From NCBI GenBank assembly GCA_002005505.1, contig KV908517.1, positions 178,738-213,737 of the forward strand: a stretch of DNA of 35,000 nucleotides, read 5' to 3'. The notes under the pieces are model-generated. The model was not told the DNA's origin. It did not search any database and worked only from the letters and a program-made list of their open reading frames with translations. The translations under genes were made by a program, and so were the position numbers. Below, one piece after another: positions 1 to 9,273 of this stretch; positions within the stretch are counted from its first letter, which is position 1; each line of letters starts with the position of its first letter. This stretch comes from Botryococcus braunii. Its lineage: Eukaryota > Chlorophyta > Trebouxiophyceae.

Positions 1-620
1 TGAAAGCACCAGTCCTTCTTGGCAATATGAAAGGAACAGTCCTTCTTGGCAATATGAAAGCACGAGTCCTTCTTGGCAATATGAAAGCACCAGTCCTTCT
101 TGGCAATATGAAAGGAACAGTCCTTCTTGGCAATATGAAAGCACCAGTCCTTCTTGGCAATATGAAAGGAACAGTTCTTCTTGGCAATATGAAAGGAACA
201 GTCCTTCTTGGCAATATGAAAGCACCAGTCCTTCTTGGCAATATGAAACCACCAGTCCTTCTTGGGAATATGAAACCACCAGTCCTTCTTGGCAATATGA
301 GCCCATCAGTCCTTCTTGGCAATATGCATAAGCCCTGCATATTGCATAAGCCCTTCTTTCTTCGCAATGTGATTAAGGCCTTCTCTCTTGGCAATATGGA
401 CGAGCCCTTCTTCTTGGCAGAATATGAGACTGCCCTTCTATCTTGTCGGCAATATGGATCAGCCCTCCTTACCTGGCAATGTGTGCAATGTGATCAGAGC
501 CCTTCTGGCTCGGCAATGTGAATAGGCCCCGTCTTTTGTGGCAACATGGATACGGGCCAACTTCCTCAGCAACGTGACCAACCCCTCCCTTTATTCCAGC
601 AATATGTAAAAAAGAAGCTT
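1..620. repeat. 27-bp minisatellite, homogeneous then decaying
   Basis: Units of the form ATGAAAGSAMCAGTCCTTCT followed by TGGCAAT run head to tail from the window edge to about 320. Divergent units still carrying GCAATATG and CCCTTCT continue to about 610. Because 27 is a multiple of 3, one plus-strand frame stays open and would read as a 9-residue repeat (MKGTVLLGN or MKAPVLLGN). Nothing else suggests that it is translated. The left part is nearly uniform and the right part degenerate, as expected if recent expansion happened at the left. The array continues beyond the window. Confidence 0.9.
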
Positions 621-729
621 ATGCTGGTGGCAGTATCATCTACTATCAACAATATCTCTGCGGACTCTGAAGCAAAGAATCCGGAAGGGGAGGTGGCCAC
701 CCTCCCCGACCCCCCCACCCCCCCCCCCC

Positions 730-732
<3 letters not shown>

Positions 733-810
<78 letters not shown>

Positions 811-829
811 GCACGCACGCGCGCGCGCA
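733..829. repeat. (CA)n microsatellite with GCAC and GC tail
   Basis: A C-run at about 717-732 leads into roughly 37 CA dinucleotides, then GCAC units and a short alternating GC stretch. Alternating purine-pyrimidine DNA of this kind can form Z-DNA. The unique sequence at 830-1076 contains no recognisable gene. Confidence 0.95.
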
Positions 830-1076
830 TATGCACGCACGGTTGTCGAGTCACAAATTGACCTTTTGCCTATGAGCATCCTCCCGGAGTGGCCCTTCTC
901 CAGGGCAAAACTGCCTTGAAGAGACATTGAGGAAGCTGAGTGAGAACCTACATGCGCTGTTAAATGTGCTAGCCGATGTGCAAGGCGGCCTCTGCTGCGG
1001 CTCTCCTGCCCTGCTTATCCCACAGTCATGCGGCGCGGAAAGGCCGGGAGGCCTCCAGGCAAGAGATGAGGCCTGC

Positions 1077-1924
1077 GTAACTGGACAGGTGGCCAAGTAC
1101 TCGGATCCACAGGAAGCAGCCGTAGTCTAATAATAATTGTTTTTAGTGCCCCTTTATATTAAAAAAGATTTGTACAAATCGTTACTGGACAGGTGGCCAA
1201 GTACTCGGATCCACAGGAAGCAGCCGTAGTCCAATAATAATTGTTTTTAGTGCCCCTTTATATTAAAAAGATTTGTACAAATCGTTACTGGACAGGTGGC
1301 CAAGTACTCGGATCCACAGGAAGCAGCCGTAGTCCAATAATAATTGTTTTTAGTGCCCCTTTATATTAAAAAAGATTTGTACAAATCGTTACTGGACAGG
1401 TGGCCAAGTACTCGGATCCACAGGAAGCAGCCGTAGTCCAATAATAATTGTTTTTAGTGCCCCTTTATATTAAAAAAGATTTGTACAAATCGTTACTGGA
1501 CAGGTGGCCAAGTACTCGGATCCACAGGAAGCAGCCGTAGTCCAATAATAATTGTTTTTAGTGCCCCTTTATTTTAAAAAAGATTTGTACAAATCGTTAC
1601 TGGACAGGTGGCCAAGTACTCGGATCCACAGGATGCAGCCGTAGTCCAATAATAATTGTTTTTAGTGCCCCTTTAGTTTTAAAAAAGATTTGTACAAATC
1701 GTTACTGGACAGGTGGCCAAGTACTCGGATCCACAGGATGCAGCCGCAGTCCAATAATAACTGTTTCTAGTGCCCCTTTAATTCTCAAAAAGATTTGTAC
1801 AAATCGTTACTGGACAGGCGGCCAAGTACTCAGATCCACAGGAAGCAGCCATAGTCCAATACTAAACTTTTGTCTAGTGCCCCTTTATTGTACAAGTGGA
1901 TTTATACAAATCATTGTTGGACAG
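1077..1924 (+). repeat. Tandem array of a PP2C splice-acceptor/exon-start unit (8 decoys)
   Basis: A unit of 103-107 bp is repeated. Copies of CTGGACAGGTGGCCAAG begin at 1081, 1185, 1288, 1392, 1496, 1600, 1705 and 1810, and the ninth, real one begins at 1917. Each unit contains intron-like AT-rich sequence, an acceptor-like GGACAG, and the first 12 or so codons of the exon that starts at 1925 (VAKYSDPQEAA). In each decoy the frame then hits a stop within a few codons (CAA TAA in most, TAA or TAC TAA in others). The last units share the ATA variant with the true exon, while upstream units are nearly uniform. The array therefore seems to have grown leftward from the genuine junction. Confidence 0.9.
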
Positions 1925-2122
1925 GTGGCCAAGTACTCGGACCCACAGGAAGCAGCCATAGCGCTGGTGGTGGAGGCCTATCGCCAGTGGCTGGCGAATG
2001 AGGTTCGGACTGACGACATCACAACCATTGTCATCTACTTCGAGCATGATGACGCTCTCCCGTCTGCGGAAGGAACTCTCCCGTCTGCGAAAGAAACTCT
2101 CCCGTCTGCGAAAGAAAGCTAA
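1925..2122 (+). CDS. PP2C-type (PPM) protein phosphatase, C-terminal exon, partial
   Basis: This is the last exon of a metal-dependent serine/threonine phosphatase. After an acceptor (TTGGACAG) it reads VAKYSDPQEAAIALVVEA, then YRQWLANEVRTDDITTIVIY. The helix with A..LV.EAY..WL followed by RTDDIT.IV is the usual end of the PP2C fold. The Asp of DDIT matches the conserved metal-binding Asp near the C-terminus of the family. Plant and algal PP2Cs, including those fused to kinase or cyclic-nucleotide-binding domains, end this way. The tail adds three tandem 7-residue units (TLPSAKE type, 21 bp each at about 2056-2118) before a TAA stop. The catalytic N-terminal exons must lie left of the window; none is visible in 1-1076. 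Immediately upstream is an array of eight decoy copies of this exon's start. The fold assignment is by pattern recognition only. Confidence 0.75.
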   Translation: MAKYSDPQEAAIALVVEAYRQWLANEVRTDDITTIVIYFEHDDALPSAEGTLPSAKETLPSAKES

Positions 2123-2311
2123 CAGTTTCTGAGCGGGCGCGGCCGTCCCCCTTTTCCCCTGCTGGAGCTGCCCTTCATTTGGTACGGCACAGTGTGCGCT
2201 TCAGATATTTAAACATTCAAACAACTGAGGAGGTTCTTTTTCTCCCCCCCCCCCCGGTCCCCGGCGGGGCAGAAGGGGGGTCTGTTAGGCTGTAAGTGGT
2301 GCAATTTCAGA

Positions 2312-2367
<56 letters not shown>

Positions 2368-2377
2368 GCTTGTGCGT

Positions 2378-2442
<65 letters not shown>

Positions 2443-2520
2443 TGCGTGCGTGTGCATGCGTGCGCCGGGAGGGGGCGGGGCGGGGCGGGGCGGGGCGGGG
2501 CGGGGCGGCCGGGGGGGGGG
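2312..2520. repeat. (TG)n microsatellite followed by a G-rich tract
   Basis: About 140 bp of TG with a few TGCG interruptions ends near 2460. It is followed by tandem GGGGC units and a G-run (about 2465-2520). The repeated runs of four or more G on the plus strand fit a G-quadruplex pattern. The interval 2123-2311 is presumed 3' flank of the phosphatase gene; it holds a C-run (2245-2256) and no gene. Confidence 0.9.
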
Positions 2521-2943
2521 ATATATGTGTAAAGAGATATTAGTTGTCAAGATAAGGGGGCTTTCAGGGAATGCTTTCAGCCTTATCCCAGTTGTGTTGT
2601 CTCCCCCCCCTAACCCCCCCCCCCCCCGGCGGTGATTACATTCTGCTGCTGCTTTCAGGGTGTGAATTCATTTGCTTATCTCATGTGGTTATTCCAGAAA
2701 GACAGCTGATTTAGCATGATCTGCGCCACACCTATCCACCTGGAGGACAGAACGCACACAGCTAAACTGGATCGCAGTCCACTGCATGCTACACGTTCTT
2801 GTACCTCCTGGAGAAGGGGACAGTACTCTTTCTCTGCCATCGGGATGGGAGACTGGTAACAAGTCCTCTAGCTGGCGATTTCGGATGGTGGGGAGCCTGG
2901 CTCTGCCAGCTAAGTTTCATAACGTATCTTGTGCGGCCTTTCA
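2521..2943. other. No gene recognised
   Basis: Mixed-composition sequence with two C-runs at about 2602-2627. Short open frames occur on both strands but lack family resemblance or a convincing splice context. Confidence 0.5.
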
Positions 2944-3140
2944 ATCACAGCTTATCCAGCTCATCCTAATTCAGCTCATCCGAATCCAGCAGGTCCTTAT
3001 CCAGCTCATCCTTGTCCAGCTCATCCTAATCCAGCTCATCCCTGTCCAGGTCATCCAACCCAGCTCATCGTTCTCCATCTGTTCTTAATCAGGCTCATCC
3101 CTGTCCAGCTCATCCATGTCCAGCCTGTCCAGGTACCGGC
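2944..3140. repeat. 15-bp minisatellite (CAGCTCATCCTAATC-type)
   Basis: About a dozen imperfect tandem copies of a 15-bp unit around CAGCTCATCC, with variable last positions (TAATC, TTGTC, CTGTC). The period is a multiple of 3, so open frames result (AHPNP or QLILI pentapeptides). No start, splice or codon signal indicates translation. Confidence 0.85.
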
Positions 3141-3550
3141 TTGCTCAGCTTCCGGCGCCCTTCATTGCTGCTATCCAGCTCAGAAAAACCAGTCGGCCGC
3201 CTCCCTGAGGGACTCCTCCCGCCCAGCCAGCCTGCCAGGCAGCTCTGCTGACTGGCCAAAACAGGCATCAAGCTCTGCCATCTCTCCGAACGGCTGAGTG
3301 CCAGAGGCGTGTCGGGCCAACCCGCTCTGAAAAGCCCTTCCGGAGGCGCTTCTCTTTGGCAGGGCCCCCGATGGCCAAGACGGTCTGCGCGCTGCGGTGG
3401 GTGCGACCCGCCCGCCTTTTCCTGCTGCCGCTCTGCTTGCATCTGCTCGTTGTTCTGTGTGTTTGCAGCACCTGTTGCCGCGCATTTCTTGCTGGCTTCT
3501 TGGTCCCCGCATTGTCGAATTAGAACCCTGTTACTGTGGTTGTTGTTGGT
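3141..3550. other. No gene recognised
   Basis: GC-rich unique sequence open in several frames on both strands because of its composition. No known domain or splice-bounded exon was found. Confidence 0.5.
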
Positions 3551-3552
3551 GC

Positions 3553-3583
<31 letters not shown>

Positions 3584-3598
3584 TGGTGCTGCTGCTGC

Positions 3599-3678
<80 letters not shown>

Positions 3679-3709
3679 CGTGTGTGGGTGTGGGTGTGTG
3701 TGTGGGTGG

Positions 3710-3808
<99 letters not shown>

Positions 3809-3832
3809 GTGTGTGTTGGGGGGGGGGGGCTG
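3551..3832. repeat. Compound (CTG)n-(TTG)n-(TG)n microsatellite
   Basis: A CTG run (3555-3600, one interruption) passes into TTG (3600-3642), then TG (3641-3675), a short interruption, a second TG run (3713-3805), and a G-run (3820-3829). The order suggests stepwise conversion of one repeat type into the next. Confidence 0.95.
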
Positions 3833-4200
3833 CTGTGGTCGTCGTCGTCGTCGCTGCTGCTCTCGTTGGTGGTGGCATTAGTGTTGTTGTTTGTGTTGCT
3901 GGTGGTGTTGAAGTTGGTGTTCGTATTGTTGCTGTTGCTGTTGCTTGTAGTCTTGGTGTTGGTGTTGTTGGTGATGGTGTTGGTCGTGTTATGGTCGCTC
4001 CCACCGCCTTCACCACTGCGCTACTTGTGTCTCCTGACCTCCTCCTTGTCGTGGCCGTTGTCGTTGTGTTGTCATTGTCATCGTTGTTGTCGTTGGGTGG
4101 TGGTGGTGTGTGGTGGGGACCATGTCCGTGTCCATGTTGTGGTTGTTGCCATCTTCTCGTCGCTTCTTTCCATTTGGTGTTGTCACTGCAAGTCGTTGCT
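3833..4200. repeat. Degenerate GTT/GTG/GTC triplet tract
   Basis: Runs of imperfect trinucleotides (GTC at 3837-3853, then mixed GTT, GTG and GCT) keep a period of 3 for over 350 bp. This looks like a decayed continuation of the triplet array before it. The long open frames on both strands here are products of that periodicity, not genes. Sequence 4201-4350 holds nothing recognisable. Confidence 0.75.
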
Positions 4201-4350
4201 GTCGTTGTTCTCGAGGCAATTCCTGGGAGGGGGTTGGTTGGGGGAGGGGGGGTGCATGTCAAGTCTGAGAAGGCCCCGGGGCACACCAGGGTTTCCCAAT
4301 CTCTGCCAAGCAAGCAGTTTGGTGGCTTGCAGGTGCGTGAAGGCCCGCCA

Positions 4351-4600
4351 GCAGGAGGCCTCTGCCCGCCCTGCCATGTGCTCAATTGCTGGCATGACAC
4401 AGCGGCTGATCAGGCTGCTAGCAGGAGGCCTCTCCAAGCCCTGCCATGTGCTCAGTTGCTGTCATGACACAGCGGTTGAACAGGGCTGCCAGCAGGAGGC
4501 CTCTCCAAGCCCTGCCATGTGCTCAATTGCTGTCATGACACAGCGGCTGATCAGGCTGCCAGCACGAGGCCTCTCGACTCCCAGGCATGGCCTCGACTGC
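4351..4600. repeat. 70-bp tandem repeat, about 3.5 copies
   Basis: Copies starting with GCAGGAGGCCTCT begin at 4351, 4421 and 4492, and a degraded one (GCACGAGGCCTCT) at 4562. Spacing is 70, 71 and 70 bp. Each copy contains CTGCCATGTGCTCA and CATGACACAGCGG. No coding role is evident. Confidence 0.9.
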
Positions 4601-5351
4601 CGTCAGGCGGACTACAACAAAAAGTTGTGCTCGGACCCGCCTAGCCACTCCCAGCCCTGCAGTGATGCCCGGATGCGACCAAAAAAGGCATCAGATGAAG
4701 AATTATCGAGACATACACAAGCATGGCAAAGATGAGGGGTAGGCGCATATGCCACGAAGGCAGTCTGCTCCCTAGCGAGGGAGTAGTAGGTTCCTGACGC
4801 TCCTGCCTGGGTCTTGGGACTGGTCTCGAAAGGTGTCCATTGCCAATTGCGTAGTTGCCAGTCCCTGCGCCATTCTTGTAACTGGGCGAAACACGCTCTA
4901 CATGGCGGCTGCCGCGGTAGGGCGCTGGGGTTAAGGGACCACTGTGTTGACATGGTGTGCTTTGGCTGCCCCCCCCCCCCCCCCTCCTCGTAGGGCCGGG
5001 CCCCCCACGCGGCTGCTGGAGTAGAGGGGAACATTTGAGTGGCGGGTTCCGCCTGGTTCGCTCAACAGTTGTCCGAACGGGCCCCGCACTACCTGTGACA
5101 CTCCGTGAGGTACTGTGCAGTAATTGTCGCGCGCTGTTACCGCGCGCTGTTACCAATTGTTTCAGCAGCGCCTCGGGGAGGATTAGGGGAGGAAGAACTT
5201 GACGTCGATTCTCGGGTTCCTCTGGATGCGGGATGAAGGGACCTGCTAGAGACTCAGAGGCTGACATCCCTGCATGAAAGCCCGTTTGTGCTGGAGAGTG
5301 ACTTGGACTCCTGCACGGAGCCCTACCTAGCTTCCCCCCAAAGAAGGGGTT
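4601..5351. other. No gene recognised
   Basis: Contains a C-run (4970-4984) and a short direct duplication of GCGCGCTGTTACC near 5130-5154. A minus-strand frame is open for about 200 codons (4641-5267) but is Arg/Pro-rich and without identifiable domain, so it is not called. Confidence 0.5.
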
Positions 5352-5764
5352 GACTCACCTGCTCTGCACAGAAGACTCACGTGCTCTGCTCAGAAGACTC
5401 ACGTGCTCTGCTCAGAAGACTCACGTGCTCTGCTCAGAAGACTCACGTGCTCTGCTCAGAAGACTCACGTGCTCTGCTCAGAAGACTCACGTGCTCTGCT
5501 CAGAAGACTCACGTGCTCTGCTCAGAAGACTCACGTGCTCTGCTCAGAAGACTCACGTGCTCTGCTCAGAAGACTCACGTGCTCTGCTCAGAAGACTCAC
5601 GTGCTCTGCTCAGAAGACTCACGTGCTCTGCTCAGAAGACTCACGTGCTCTGCTCAGAAGACTCACGTGCTCTGCTCAGAAGACTCACGTGCTCTGCTCA
5701 AAAGACTCACGTGCTCTGCACAGAAGACTCACGTGCTCTGCACACACTCACGTGCTCTGCACAG
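5352..5764. repeat. 22-bp tandem array carrying CACGTG in nearly every unit
   Basis: About 18-19 copies of GACTCACGTGCTCTGCTCAG plus AA, head to tail. The first unit has CACCTG instead of CACGTG; most others appear identical, and the last two or three vary slightly. Because 22 is not a multiple of 3, all plus-strand frames remain open, each reading the same 22-residue super-repeat; this is a composition effect. CACGTG is the palindromic G-box/E-box core bound by bZIP and bHLH factors in many eukaryotes. A regulatory role here is inference only. Confidence 0.95.
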
Positions 5765-6821
5765 GGCGGTCCTTAGCTAGCCCCCTTAAGTTGGGTTTCT
5801 ACATACTGCACAAAACGCTTAGCTACTTCTTGTCTTGGGCTGTTTCCTCTGTTCGGCTATTGCTGAGGAGACGGGAACAAGCCCCTTAGCCACCCCCTAG
5901 TTAGGTGAGGATATGGGAGCGAGCGCCTGTTTACCCCTAAAATGGGGTTGGTATGTTGCACAGGGCCTTGGCTGTCCCGGGGTGTAGAAGTGGGGGTACA
6001 GCAACCGAGGCTGATGCAATTGAGCTGCCTTGAGAAGTCAGTGGAAGTACTGCAGAAGACCTTCTGCTACTTGTAAGAAGGGATTGAGAAGACGGACAGA
6101 GATCTTGGCTTTCTTTGGCCAAAGCCCTTTTTCTTACTTATGTTTATATTTTTATAAACATTTTTATTTTTTTGGGTGTCGTTGCACGACGGGATGAGCA
6201 AGCACCAAGACGTGGGGATTGATGGCACAGAGCGCACAGCCGATATTGCAAGGATATGCGGCCGAAATATTGCCACAGACTCTGCAACCATGATACTGGG
6301 AACTCCCGACGAGATCGATTTATGAATAAAATTAAATGAAAATTTGGCGGATTTTGGGCGCAAATTCCTTCCTCTTCGAGTCAAGATGGCCATCGCACAT
6401 TTCGGCTGAAATGTGCCCTGGTTGGAGTTGCCAATGAGATGTGGTAGGAAGGCTGGCTGCTCGGAGTCAGAGAGAGTGTGCACTGGGTTTTCCTCGCATT
6501 TCTCGATAAGGGTTCTTGAGTGAGTTTTGTGACCGGAAACACAGACCCCAGAGTTGCAAGAAAACCTTTTTCTTTTTTTTTTTGGGGGGGGGGGGTTGAC
6601 CCCTGTTTGTCCACCGTGTGTGGGTACGGGTGCAAGTGGGCGAGTTTTGTTACGGTCCCAATTGCCGCGGACTGTTTCAAACTCGTTGGTTTTGAGAAAT
6701 CGAAATCTGGGACAGCTTCCTGCTGGGGGGACACATAGCATGGGTATTCATCGGATACATTTGTGGGGTGTGCCAACTAGATGCACTCACCAGGTGCAGG
6801 CATGTTTGCTGCCTGTACACG
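5765..6821. other. No gene recognised
   Basis: Unique sequence with an AT-rich patch (6125-6180) and a T-run joined to a G-run (6567-6596). A 43-codon plus-strand frame at 6194-6325 and a longer minus-strand frame (6067-6741) were looked at; neither shows a known domain. Confidence 0.5.
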
Positions 6822-7102
<281 letters not shown>

Positions 7103-7700
7103 GATGGTTACTGCTGTGGCGTGCCGTAGGCCATTCCCCGCCGTCGTTTTGGGTACAAGTTTGTTGAGGAGCGTGATTTGTCCCGCGTTACAACCTAGAT
7201 AGCACTCGAGAGGCGAATGCAACCGTCCTTTCAAGCAAGCCTCCCTACATTGTTAGCTCCAAAGACAGTGTTGTCACTTTGCAATGTCGTATGGTGTCTG
7301 ACGTATTGAATGGAAGCTGATTCCGTATTGTATGAATCTTTACGACAAGGAATTTGGAGAGTTAAGGGAACAACGACGATGACGACGGCGACGCCGACAA
7401 AGAAGAAGAACATGGAAAAGGCTGGGGCCGCCGTGCGTGCTGCCAAGACAAGCTGACCCGCTATGCTATACTGGTGCAGCTGGGACGTCAACAGCCGCCC
7501 GTGGCCTTAAAGCCTTTTTATTTGAATCATATGGATGCTTGTGTGCCGATGCGTTGGTCTCGTAGACGAGGATCCACGGGCTTTTAACCAGGCCGTCGTC
7601 GCACAAGAAGATGTGGAGGGATATTCTGTGGTGCGCCGGGTTTCATTGTTGCTGCCGCTGTGAGTCGCCAGCTGGCTGCTCGCGGGCCTGACTTGTATAG
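7103..7700. other. No secure gene; possible exon upstream of 7701
   Basis: Unique sequence. The only suggestive feature is a frame ending at about 7659 with CGGIFCGAPGFIVAAA, before a GTGAGT donor-like site. It could join the candidate exon at 7701 across a 41-bp intron. Confidence 0.3.
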
Positions 7701-7805
7701 CTTGAAACATTTGGGTTTGGGCCTTTGAAACGTGGCGCTGGTCTTTCTGATCCCACCCTTGTAAAGCCACAAGAGGCTAATGAGGTGGAGCGGTGCTTAC
7801 TGTGA
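7701..7805 (+). CDS. Candidate terminal exon, unknown protein
   Basis: After an acceptor-like CTTGTATAG, a 34-codon frame reads LETFGFGPLKRGAGLSDP and continues to EVERCLL and a TGA stop at 7803-7805. An upstream frame ending in FIVAAA joins it in phase 0 if GTGAGT (7660) and this acceptor bound a 41-bp intron. Introns that short are known in some unicellular green algae but would be unusual here. No protein family was recognised. The call rests on the splice signals and a coherent residue mix alone. Confidence 0.2.
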   Translation, partial: LETFGFGPLKRGAGLSDPTLVKPQEANEVERCLL

Positions 7806-8554
7806 GAGCTGTGCGCAAATCAAATCACAAATTCACCATTAAAAACTAAATAAATAAATTCTTCACTCTTTATGTTAAATAATTTGAGCTTCACTCTTTA
7901 TATTTAATTCGAAGTGAAGTCAGCAAGACCCTCAAATTGTTGAAACCTGACCAGCGAGGGGAGGGTGCTGTACAGGGCGACTGGTGGTTGTGTCCCAGGT
8001 GTTGTGGTAACGCTTTACCAGGAAGGCCACTAATCAGCCCGACAACCTGGGTCACCATTGCCTGTCTAGATCAAGAGCGCCCTGGAAGCAGGCTCATCCT
8101 TGCAAACCTAAGTACCACGAGGCTTCACTGTCTCACATATAAACCACGAGCGGACGTAAACTAGCACGAAAACGTAGTGCCAAAACGGGGCGTGAACATG
8201 GTACCTAGAGGGTGCCTGAGCCTCGAAGAGACTTCCAGACCATATAACATCTGGTACAAACTGCACTCAGAGCCTCGTCACATTGGTTAAAGGAACAGGA
8301 GATCCCCGGATGGCTTTTCTGTTATAATGAGTTGTGCTTAAAAAGTGAGCCAAGCAGGGACATATCAAAGCTTCCTCCAAGAGTGTACCAGACAAGGTAC
8401 ACGAAAACGAAATATGGATGGTGTCCTTCAAAATTGATGTCCTATTAGGCAGAGCACCTTGGTGACATCCCATGACTATCTTGGCAACAGGGGAAGATGG
8501 AGTAGGAAATGTCCCAAGGTGGTTCAGCTGGGGGGGCTGAGGACAAACATCATA
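7806..8554. other. AT-rich patch with repeated CTTCACTCTTTAT; no gene
   Basis: At 7840-7917 the sequence is AT-rich and contains CTTCACTCTTTAT twice about 30 bp apart, followed by GAAGTGAAG. The same core recurs at 19003 and 19135-19160. The remainder to 8554 has scattered short frames without recognisable domains. Confidence 0.5.
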
Positions 8555-8935
8555 GACCTGTCCCACATCCTCTTCTGCTGAACCCCTTAACAGGCATTAT
8601 TTTAAGGATCACTCCCAGGGTCTGTTCGCAAAACTGATGCGATTCTTATTGAGCTCTTTTGCAGTAACATAACGCTGCTTGCAGTCTCTTAGGGCAGGCT
8701 TGACTCTCAAACTTGCCACCTCCACTTTCTCCTCCTCCTCGTGCCACCTCCTCTTGCTTAACATCTGAACAGAAAAAGTGTCAACGGAATAAACTTGCCC
8801 CACCTCCTCTTCTGCTGACTCTGTTAAATCTTGGGCCGCAATAGCTTCACCGATCGTTTTCAGGGGTGTCCGCAAAGCTGATGCCTTGCATTTGGGCTGA
8901 TTTGCGGTAACATTACTCTTATGGCAGACTCCACT
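8555..8935 (-). repeat. Old tandem duplication, possibly of exonic origin
   Basis: Two diverged segments, about 8555-8700 and 8797-8935, share blocks such as CCTCTTCTGCTGA and TTTGCRGTAACAT in the same order. Read on the minus strand, both give SAEE(E/D)VGQVY preceded at a similar distance by VTA. The frame is open across the first-transcribed copy (8935 to 8797) but interrupted by stops in the second. This fits either a decayed gene with an internal repeat or exons separated by introns. No family was recognised, so no gene is called. Confidence 0.5.
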
Positions 8936-9273
8936 GATATTACTCTTTTGGCAGAAAAACGTCCATTTGATGCTTTGGATAGTGTGACATACTAGAGCCT
9001 GAAAGTGCCTGGAGAAGACAGATGTGAGCCACGAAGACTTAATCTGCAGGAATTTAGAAGAGAGCATGTCATCTTAAAGGACTGTGGGGGGGGGGGGGGG
9101 ACGGGCTTCGCAATCTTGCATTCTTTCTTCGAAAGGGGCTTAGCTCATTGCATCTATTTCGTATGAGCAGTTGGGCCAGATCGTTATCCGCTTCTGGCCG
9201 GCAAATGCAAGAGCAGTAAAGCTCACCCAAAACATTCAGAGCCACGTATGCTCTCTGGTCAACTTTCCATACA

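Noticed and set aside
27..521. 164-residue MKGTVLLGN repeat protein
   Set aside because: A minisatellite with a period that is a multiple of 3 and no stop. There is no evidence of promoter, splicing or a folded domain.
3397..4735. Long open frames (up to about 400 codons) on both strands
   Set aside because: They are poly-Cys/Val, poly-Leu, poly-His/Thr or poly-Asn readings of CTG, TTG and TG repeats; triplet or dinucleotide periodicity keeps frames open without coding.
4641..5267. 208-codon minus-strand frame
   Set aside because: Pro/Arg/Ser-rich sequence from GC-rich DNA crossing a C-run. No domain, splice site or homology was recognised.
5350..5764. CRISPR-like array
   Set aside because: Units are contiguous with no variable spacers, and the genome is eukaryotic.
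5350..5889. Repeat protein with a 22-residue period
   Set aside because: The 22-bp unit leaves all three plus-strand frames open with the same residues, so openness is a composition effect. No start or splice context supports one frame.
8609..9067. 152-codon minus-strand gene
   Set aside because: Contains one arm of an old duplication whose sister copy has stops. Without transcript evidence it is reported as a repeat, not a gene.
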